In this document: positions 20,864 to 28,021 of the stretch, piece after piece
Position numbering within the stretch: position 1 is the stretch's first letter
Layout: each line of letters begins with the position of its first letter
NCBI GenBank assembly: GCA_027946555.1
Contig: JAPEVC010000333.1
Location: 1-28,021, forward strand
Origin: Gnomoniopsis sp. IMI 355080
Taxonomy: Eukaryota; Ascomycota; Sordariomycetes; Diaporthales; Gnomoniaceae
DNA: 28,021 nt
Direction of reading: 5' to 3'
Position numbers and translations under genes: made by a program
Notes under the pieces: model-generated
Databases searched by the model: none
Told to the model about the DNA's origin: nothing
The model's input: the letters and a program-made list of their open reading frames with translations, nothing else

Positions 20864-23093
20864 GGAAATCTCATAGAAGCTTTGAAACAATGTGGGATGT
20901 GGTGGCCAGTCTTGTTCAATCACTCAGGAGATGGAGACCGGTAAGCATTATATACTCATGATACTACCCATGATTACCTCGTAACCCGCACAATCATTCA
21001 GTACCATGCCCTGCAATCGGATCGTTATCCGCATGGCCACCTCAATAGTGTCTTCGCTTTCTCTTGTGCCAGGGGATTCACCTGTACCTACCCTGCCTGT
21101 ACCAATACATTACCTAGGCGGCTCACCTATCACGGGTCTACACGACCATCTGCATATTGGTAGGAAGCAGCTCCTTCACTCCCGTCATATTTTGCATATG
21201 CCTGCCACTTTTACCCTTGGCCGTCGAGAGGTCACACAGCAACACCTACCCCTTGACCCGAGTGTCGTTATCTTGTCGAGGTGACTGACGATTCCAACAT
21301 AGATGTTTTGCTAGGCAGCAATGCCTCCACTTACTTGCCCCACTACCTGTCACCAGAGGGTGTGTTGTTGCATTTCTTCGCTCTATAACCCACTTGGAAA
21401 GGTTCAGAGGCGTCTCGTGGTTTACTGCTGCAGCCGACTAATAATCGAATCGCTCATACCTAGGCAGGTACAATTCTTCGGTTCTACTCGTACCTCCAGT
21501 AGCACAATTGAGGTACCTGTAGGCTTACAGGAAGCTGTGTCTAATGTAGTTGAAGGCGATGACGTTCGTTGCAATACTTGAGAAAAAGTAATGTATCATC
21601 TGCAGGTTTTCGTCCCTTCTCTGGGTTGCGATTCCTTCGCCGATGATTCGCCTATCTCCCGAGGCTGAATACTTTCCATATGGAATAGTCCCTTGGTACC
21701 ATCCATTGGAGACATGCCTTTGTGTAAATTTAGAGTAGAGACCCTGATTGATTGCTACCCCGGTGGGCCAGTCTTGCCTCCTTGCGCCTTAGGTTCGCTT
21801 AAAGTACTATCAGATTTTATACAAATACAGCTATCCATGTAATATAACAGCCAAGACTTACTTACTTTAAATAAGCTATAATGCGTACGAGCTATACTTA
21901 CTTACCAGGAGATTATTCATAATTACTTATCACTCTAACTTATAGATATATTTGATTATATATAACATTATCTGGTTAAATAGTTAGTTTCTTTAAGAAT
22001 AGTTCTATATAATATATAAAGCTAATCGAATTTATACCCCCTCTCGAGAATAAATACTTGGCTACGCTCTGCAGCTTTTATTATATATTCTAATATATAT
22101 CTAATAGTATGCGTTTCTTCACCTTAAATATTTTGGACTCTAAAGATATTCAATGAGCAAGTTTAGATACACTCGTTCGTTTAGCATTTGTATATGTTTG
22201 GAATTTTGTTAGATATATGAAATCTAATAAGATGGAGATATGAGTTCTTGAAAATAGCTGTTCAGCATGAGAATACATAAAAGCTCTTTTGTCCTCCCAT
22301 CATGCTGTACACTACTAATAGTTAGCAAGGTGCTTTGCCTCCCGATTACTCTCCTGTTGGCAGCACTTAGGTGCGGAAATGGTGGAGTCTTGTCCGAAAT
22401 CGTTTATGATCTCCGGCAGCGCTCCTAGCATATCAACCAAATGAAAACGCTTGACCCGGCAAGTCGTCAACATGCTTGTCCTGACTTCCTGCTCGAGGCT
22501 GTGTGCTGCGATGATGCCGCCAGGATCAGGACTCCACTGTGGGAGGCAGGCGACGCGGAACAGATCCTATATCTTTCCGTGTCTCCACAAGGGGGCTGCG
22601 TGGCGATCCTTCACTAGGAATTACCACAGTGAATCTCAATCTCTTTCGCAACTGGTAGATTTAGGCTATCGTGTTGCAGATTGACTGACTGTCAGAGCAC
22701 TTGCAGTCGCGCGGGCGCCGGCAGAGGAACACAGCAGAAACAAATGGGTCTGTCATATTGCGGAACACCGGGTAGGATCCGTATAGTGATAGGTTCTTTT
22801 TTCTTCTCTGTACCACCTACTTGTTTCGGAATCTCACCCGGGTTAGGCGCAGGAAGCTGAAGGAATGCATCCGCCAAGTAACAGAACTTCATCGAATTCC
22901 ACTTCAAAGCCTCACCGCTTGGCTTCCTCTGCAGTTGTAGAGAATTCCGAAGCCCGAGCTCCATCGATCGGTGCGATTGGCTGTGCTGAACGTCCACCGC
23001 CCTGCTGGCCACCGGTATTGATTTCGTCGATGTCCATTGCCCTTTCGCTTCTCTTCCGGCCCCCTAAGGCTTCTCTTCTTCTAAGTTTCGCAA
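20864..23093. promoter_or_regulatory. Long divergent region between dioxygenase and MFS genes
   Basis: These 2.2 kb carry both promoters. The stretch 20990-21560 has repeated ACCTAGG/CTGTACC/AGGTAC-like hexamers. 21790-22150 is AT-rich and RIP-like. No family motif occurs in any open frame. A G/C-rich stretch 22690-23093 leads into the MFS start and probably holds its 5' leader. Confidence 0.4.
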
Positions 23094-24656
23094 ATGTCTA
23101 CCACTACCACTACAGTTGCCGCCGAGAGTGAGCTTCGAACCGATCCACATCTCTCAAAGGATGCATCTCCGCTGCCCTCTGCGTTTGTGTCAAACAACCA
23201 GTTGGACAGCAACTTCTCGCCATCTGAGCCGCTGAACATTATCGAGGCTTCACGCATTGCGGATTTGACTGTACCAGAAGGCGGATATGGATGGGTTGTC
23301 ATCACAGGTTGCGCAACCTTGACATGGTGGTATCTAGGAATGAGCTACTCCTGGGGTATCATGCAGTCAGCCTTGGTCGAAAGAGGACTTGCCTCTGCTT
23401 CTACTCTATCATGGATAGGATCTTTATGCGTTACATTCAACAGCATTGGGGCATTAGTATGGGCGAAATTCATCAGGGTAGTGGGTACAAGGCAAGCGGC
23501 ATTGGTCGGAATTATATGTCTTGGTGGTGGTTCAGTTCTGAGTGGCTTCTGTACTCAAACTATCGGAGGCTTATTCTTTACAAGTGGCGTTATCATGGGT
23601 CTTGGAACAAGGTATATCCACAGTCTGTCAGATTTCAGGGCTACTCGAACTAACAGTTTCTTGGTATCGCAGTCTCTGTTTCATGCTTGTCTCTGTCACG
23701 CCAGCTCAATACTTCAATAAGAGACGCGGTCTGGCCATAGGTATGATCTACGCCGCCGGTGGTCTTGGAGGTACTGCATTAAGCCTTGCGACGAATGGAC
23801 TTATCGAAAGAGTCGGCCCTGCCTGGACATTTCGAATCCTTGGATTCATGATCTTGGCAACTGGTGTGCCAGCGTCGTTAGTCATAAAAGAACGAGTGCC
23901 TATCAAGAAAAACACTTTCATTGACAAGTAAGTACCCTAAGTCTGAAATTTGCTCCTATCACAAAACCATGAACCTGTGTTCTAAGAAAAGTAGGACCCT
24001 CCTCAAGGATTTCCGGTTTCTAACTCTGTTCTTCGCCGGAGGTCTTTGCACATTTTACCTCCTTGTCGCACCATTCTTCCTTCCCCTTTACTGCACTACG
24101 CTCGGATTATCACAAACTGCTGGTGCTGGTCTTGTCGCTGCATTCAATTTCTCCTCGGCAGTTGGACGACTTCTATGTGGTATACTGTGCGATAAGTTTG
24201 GTCCTGTGAACACACTTTTCTTTTCCCTCCTGCTAAATGCAGTAACTTTGCTATTGGTATGGCCCTTTTCTACATCCGTCCCTCCTCTTGCTGTTTTCGT
24301 GGTTCTCAATGGTCTTGGCAATGGTGCTTTCTTTTCCGCCATGCCGCCTGTTGTTGGTTCCCTTTTCGGCAGCCTGAGGATGCCTGTGGTGATGGGTATG
24401 ATTATTACAGGATGGGGCCCAGGGTATCTATTGGTAAGTTCACCACTTCTGTTACTAGCATCGAGACAATAATGCTGAAAAAATTCAGGGAGCTCCTATC
24501 GCTGGTTATCTTCTTGCTGCATATAGCGGGGAGCATGATTCGCTGAACTCTTACCATCCGGCAATTTTCTTTGCGGGCTCAGCTGCTCTTGCTTCTTGTC
24601 TTCTGATTGGACTTGTACGTTTGAAATCGAGTGCAATGCTTCTCATTAAGATCTAG
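23094..24656 (+). CDS. Major facilitator transporter, monocarboxylate-transporter (MCT) type
   Basis: Exons 23094-23611, 23673-23927, 23995-24433 and 24489-24656 give 459 aa. A polar N-terminal tail of about 60 residues is followed by PEGGYGWVVITGCATLTWW, the D/E-G-G-Y-G-W signature of MCT-type transporters. Twelve hydrophobic segments are recognisable. They include SWIGSLCVTFNSIGALVWA, AIGMIYAAGGLGGTALSLA and LTLFFAGGLCTFYLLVAPFF, and also VGRLLCGILCDKFGP (the conserved cytoplasmic-loop pattern) and the last pair, GAPIAGYLLAAYS and PAIFFAGSAALASCLLIGLV. The protein is intact and plasma-membrane or vacuolar. Fungal MCT-like proteins move carboxylates or related small molecules, and many sit in metabolite clusters. 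The third exon boundary may be 23992 or 23995 (DNRTLLKDF or DKTLLKDF). It lies between the dioxygenase (divergent) and the P5C-reductase-like gene (same strand), suggesting a shared pathway. Confidence 0.9.
23612..23672 (+). other. MFS intron 1
   Basis: GTATAT donor, ACTAAC branch and ATCGCAG acceptor, 61 bp. It joins GLGT to SLCFMLVSVTPAQYF. Confidence 0.85.
23928..23994 (+). other. MFS intron 2
   Basis: GTAAGT donor. The acceptor is AAAAGTAG (ending 23994) or the AAAAG three bases earlier; both keep frame. It is 67 or 64 bp. Confidence 0.7.
24434..24488 (+). other. MFS intron 3
   Basis: GTAAGT donor and AAATTCAG acceptor, 55 bp. It joins GPGYLL to GAPIAGYLL in phase 0. Confidence 0.85.
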
Positions 24657-25547
24657 CCAGGAAGCGTGTCCTAGAGCACAAGGGTGGTCCGGGGGGGGGG
24701 GCCATTGTCCCTACTCCAAGAGAGTCTATACCTATACCGTACCCTGCGAAAACATTGGCTTCTCTGAAGACATGCAATTGGCGTGAAGCACCGTAGCAAC
24801 GCCCATTTGGCTCTTTCGTGGTCAGAATACGAACTAGTATTTGCTATTTCTATCTCAAAGTTCTCCACGTACAGTACCGTACATATTTTTTGAAAGTGCG
24901 AAGCCTAATTGTCTGGAATCATGTTGCGATGCATCTACCCTAGGAATCACTATTCATGCATATTTTTTTCTAGGTACCCAATAAGTATTATATAAGCGGC
25001 TGCCAGCAAAGTGGCATATACATTTGCAAATGCATGCAATATAAATGGATAAGCGCGTGCTTTCCAATCATATGGCTTCTGAGTATCTTTGACCCACCCG
25101 TCATTTTGTCACAAATCTGTTTCTGACCAAGGCTGCTCCTTATCGCGAGCCACATCAGTAGCCCAGCCCTCGGCTCCTCTGCAGCTGCAGCTTTCGGCCT
25201 ATCTCTCTTTGTCAGGACCCAATCAGCAGACCATCGATTGCCAACCCCCCCCCCCCCAACTACCCTAGGTCCACCGAGTTCTGAGGTGTTCACATGTTCC
25301 CAAGCGGCCAGTTACTCTATACCTATGTATCCACTCTCGGGGGAGAGCGGAACATTGCACTTCGTCGCTGCCCATTATCGACAAGTATTCCGTACATATG
25401 ATACCTGAATGTCCATACTTGCGATATATAAAGACACCCTCGCACCTGCTTGCTAATGACAGGTAACTAGGACCTGAATTACCGTTCGCGCAAGAGAATT
25501 GCGTGCGTAACTCAGTTCATCTGGTAGATAGTCCGATCTCTGCCATC
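24657..25547. promoter_or_regulatory. Intergenic region upstream of P5C-reductase-like gene
   Basis: It holds two homopolymers (11 G at 24691-24701, 13 C at 25245-25257), one GTACAGTAC site (24869-24877) like those before the HET gene, and a TATA-like GATATATAAAGAC near 25423-25435, about 115 bp before the ATG. No coding frame is supported. Confidence 0.4.
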
Positions 25548-26568
25548 ATGTTGGCTATAAAGAATACATCTCGTCTCACGATGACAATTCTCGGATGCGG
25601 TAAGATTGTCTACTTATGACTAGTGAGTATTTTACGATGTTGATCATATATCAGGAAACATGGGAATATCAATTCTGCGCGGCATCCTCTCGTCCCAAAC
25701 TGCCCGCCCAAATGGAAAAGGTTCACAATTAGTCCCCCAAGACAAAGACCTGGCCTATCCTTTCTTCTCACGCTTCATCGCATGCGTCAATCGCCCAGAG
25801 TCAGTTTCTGCTACCAGACAAAGGCTCCTCGGACTCGAGGCTTCAAGCGTTGATGTTTGGCAAGGCCGTAATATCGAAGCCGTTCGAAATGCAGATGTCA
25901 TTCTACTCTCCTGTCAGCCAACTCAAGCAGCTGGTATTCTCTCAGGCCCCGAGATGGCGAATGCACTGTCTGGGAAAATACTCCTCAGCATTTGCGTTGG
26001 ACTTGCGGTGCCTCAAGTAGAGGCGCTCATCAGCCAGAATGATGGTAGTCGCGATAATAGCTTGAGACAATCACGCTGCGCTATTATTCACGCCATGCCA
26101 AATACGGCGAGCAAAATTGGGGAATCTTCTACTATCATAAGCCATCAACCCGAGCAAAGCTACCCTGATGCGTCTGAAATAGCCCAGCATGTCTTTTCGA
26201 GCATCGGGAAGATTATCAGTGTTCCCAGCACCCTTATGCCAGCAGCTAGTGTCACTGCAGCTTCAACTCCAGCTTTCTTCGCGCTGGCACTGGAAGGTGT
26301 CATCGAGGGGGCTATAGCTAAAGGTGTATCTCGAAAAGATGCGACGATCATGGCTGCGCAAGCTATGAAGGGGACAGCGGGTATGGTTCTCGAGGGCGAG
26401 GACCCAAAAGAGGTAATGTCAAAGGTCATGACACCCAAAGGTTGCACGGAGCGAGGTGTACAAGTCTTGCAAGACGGGGGTGTGGTTGGCATTTATTCTG
26501 AGGCGACAACGATGGCCATTGAAAGAGTCTTCGAAATGTCTCGGGACAGAGATGCTGCAAAGAAGTAG
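25548..26568 (+). CDS. Pyrroline-5-carboxylate reductase family protein
   Basis: Exons 25548-25599 and 25655-26568 give 321 aa. The Rossmann motif is ILGCGNMG (14-21). Family blocks follow: ADVILLSCQP, HAMPNTASKIGESSTII (MPNT at 165-168), ASTPAFFALALEGVIEGAIA and RKDATIMAAQAMKGTAGMVL. The enzyme family reduces 1-pyrroline-5-carboxylate to proline with NAD(P)H in the cytosol. The substrate-binding loop normally reads TPGGCTIxGL; here it is TPKGCTERGV (from residue 277), with Gly to Lys and Ile to Glu. That, plus its position beside a 2OG dioxygenase and a transporter, suggests a pathway-specific paralogue acting on a proline-like imine rather than the housekeeping enzyme; this is inference. 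ATG 25548 is the first in-frame start; Met12, just before the Rossmann motif, is an alternative. Confidence 0.9.
25600..25654 (+). other. P5C-reductase-like intron
   Basis: GTAAGA donor and ATATATCAG acceptor, 55 bp. Phase 1 joins GCG to NMG within the glycine motif. Confidence 0.85.
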
Positions 26569-26668
26569 TGCCGTTTCTTACTGTTCAGTACGGGGGATCT
26601 GTGTTGAGAGACCTGGAAATGCCAGCAAGGACGTGATCGATTCGATCCTTCTACCTCATCACAGGGTT
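26569..26668 (+). other. 3' flank of P5C-reductase-like gene
   Basis: Short 3' region between the reductase stop and the hairpin-rich repeat. Any terminator or poly(A) signal must lie here; none is certain. Confidence 0.4.
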
Positions 26669-26962
26669 GAAAAATTAGTTAGTTAGTTTAGTCAGTGCCT
26701 TGACTAAAACTAACTAATTTTTTTTTAGTCTGACTAAAGACTAACTAAAATTTTCTTTAGTTAGTTTTTAGTCACTTTTAGTCACTAAAGCTTTAATAAT
26801 AAAATAGTGAAAAAATTCGAATAAAATAAAATACTATATATTATAGTATATATATAGTAAAGTAATGCTTAATTTATTATTCTTTAGACTATATAACGCT
26901 TATTTCTTTAATAATATATAATTCTTTTGTTATAGTGGAATCAGGAAGGGCTGCACTAGGTG
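26669..26962. mobile_element. Hairpin-rich AT DNA ending in a transposon inverted repeat
   Basis: About 100 bp after the reductase stop, the arm AAAAATTAGTTAGT..TTAGTCA is followed closely by its inverted match TGACTAAAACTAACTAATTTTT. A second stem (ACTAACTAAA / TTTAGTTAGT) follows near 26730-26770. The rest is AT-rich. The block ends with the inverted repeat 26929-26959 and directly abuts the right 180-bp repeat. Probably a small non-autonomous or RIP-eroded DNA element; its left edge is uncertain. Confidence 0.5.
26929..26959 (-). repeat. Terminal inverted repeat, right
   Basis: Reverse complement of 181-211 with one mismatch in 31. It is followed by GTG and then the right 180-bp direct repeat. 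Confidence 0.75.
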
Positions 26963-27142
26963 CACAAAGCGCTAGCGTATCGCTAATACCTAGCCCATTC
27001 CCCGCTTCTGCTTCGTTAAGGATTCTTGCTCCTGTAAGAATTAGCTTCTATATTATTAGAGAGCTGATATCAATACTATCGTTACCACCCTTATTAGTGA
27101 TCTCTGCCTGACTGTAGTACTGATCCCTTGGCGTCTCTAATA
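26963..27142. repeat. 180-bp direct repeat, right copy
   Basis: Gapless match to 1-180 in the same orientation with 13 transition differences. At 27141-27142 it has TA where the left copy has CA followed by an inverted repeat. It then continues into the gag frame. Confidence 0.85.
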
Positions 27143-28021
27143 ACTCTGATTCTTCTTTTTAGTTGCCCGGAGATACTAATAGCATTATGATCGCCCCTCG
27201 AGATGATAGGTCCTCTGCGACTCTATCGGAAGGCGTTAGCAGTCCGCCGATTCCTCTTTAGCTGCCCGCTGATAGCGAATAGATCTCGCAGAGCCTCGCC
27301 GCAGCGAATTAATGTATCGCTGAATTGGAAGAGTTAGTGTGCGCTTAGGAACGGCTATAATAGCTGGAGACGAGACTCGGATTTAGATCGGCGGCGGCTA
27401 CCCGGCGATATGAAAGCGACTCGCAGTCGTCTTCCTCGGATACTGGTATACGAATTAAGAATATCGCTACCCTCCTATACTGGGCTAGCTATTATTAATG
27501 GGATAACTAGCTATGCGATCTCGTATGAAAATTCGAGGTATCCCCTAGAAAATTTCGTAAGGGGCAGAAGAAGATTCTTGTTGCTCTTAATTATACCGAT
27601 AACGAATACCGAGCGAGATAGGATCGATTCCTGGAGGAATAGACGGAGGAGCAACGGCGAGAATACTAAAAGGACTGGCTATATTTTAAGGAATAGTCTA
27701 AGACCCTTCTACGCTTTATAGATTAGGGCACTAGCAGCCTTATTATCTAACTCGAGGAGGCATAATAGAAGGAGGGATAGCACCCTTTAGCATTCTATAA
27801 CTACTTAGATGGCTTAGAAAAATAGCGAGAAGGCCCTTAGGAGTCGGACTCTAGCAGAGCACTATACTTCTATAGGAAACTCACCCCTGAGTTAAGGGCG
27901 AAGATCCGACTATAAGTCTATAATCTCCCAGATACTTATATATCTATACTCGATACCGCTATTCGAGTCTATAAAGGGGATAAAGAGATATAGCGGCTTT
28001 AGAATAAACGGAAGAACCCTA
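27143..28021 (+). pseudogene. RIP-damaged LTR-retrotransposon gag
   Basis: Read through its stops, one frame gives a gag-like protein with the segments ISQSLAAAN..CIAELEELV, then ESDSQSSSSDTGIRIKNIA, then ILVALNYTDNEYRAR. The last pieces are HPLAFYNYLDGLEK and ALYFYRKLTPELRAKIRL, followed by VYNLPDTYISILDTAIRVYK. More than fifteen stops interrupt it, nearly all TAG, TAA or TGA at places where CAG, TGG, CAA or CGA would fit. The frame reaches the window edge, so the rest (zinc knuckle, pol) would lie beyond. It differs from the copia gag at 1632-2838. Non-functional; whether gypsy or copia class cannot be decided from this part. Confidence 0.75.

Noticed and set aside
22865..23131. ORF overlapping the MFS start in another frame
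   Set aside because: No motif; the MFS ATG at 23094 gives the family N-terminus, and this frame ends inside it.
181..26959. Starship-type giant element
   Set aside because: No DUF3435 tyrosine recombinase captain gene is seen at either end; the ends look like a pogo/Fot-type inverted repeat.

Overview
The window is genomic DNA from a filamentous ascomycete (Pezizomycotina). The evidence is short introns (55-240 bp) with GT..AG ends and CTAAC/CTGAC-type branch sites, a HET-domain gene, a fungal rhodopsin-type (PTH11-like) receptor, oxidoreductases of the kind found in secondary metabolism, and decayed transposons whose differences look like repeat-induced point mutation (RIP). No rRNA, tRNA or CRISPR was recognised by eye.

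Layout. 1-180 is a fragment of a retroelement that reappears at 26963-27142. 181 to about 1440 is a decayed pogo/Fot-type DNA transposon on the minus strand. 1632-2838 is a Ty1/copia-type gag with three nonsense codons. It abuts a 5'-truncated berberine-bridge-type FAD oxidase (about 2850-3633). 3634-6472 has no intact gene; it holds an element-like block (4966-5475) and a relic reading frame (5657-5905). 6473-10267 is a large HET-domain gene with a duplicated ankyrin block inside the HET domain, a ZZ finger and one in-frame TGA. Then follow an SDR (11119-12428, minus), a seven-helix rhodopsin-domain protein (13691-15152, plus), an unidentified minus-strand relic (about 15660-16320), an FAD monooxygenase pseudogene (16732-18377, plus), a 2-oxoglutarate/Fe(II) dioxygenase (19744-20863, minus), an MCT-type MFS transporter (23094-24656, plus) and a pyrroline-5-carboxylate reductase paralogue (25548-26568, plus). 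From 26669 the DNA is repetitive again: hairpin-rich AT DNA, a terminal inverted repeat ending at 26959, and a RIP-damaged retrotransposon gag to the window end.

How it fits together. A genic island of about 25 kb is bracketed by transposon ends. It carries several redox enzymes and one transporter but no backbone synthase (PKS, NRPS or terpene cyclase). The intact part, SDR + 2OG dioxygenase + MFS + P5C-reductase-like enzyme, resembles the enzyme set that makes methylproline-type amino acids in some fungal pathways; this is an inference from gene content only. Three other genes (BBE oxidase, HET-ankyrin, FAD monooxygenase) carry disabling lesions, so the island looks partly decayed. All exon models were built by eye from splice signals, frame continuity and family motifs.
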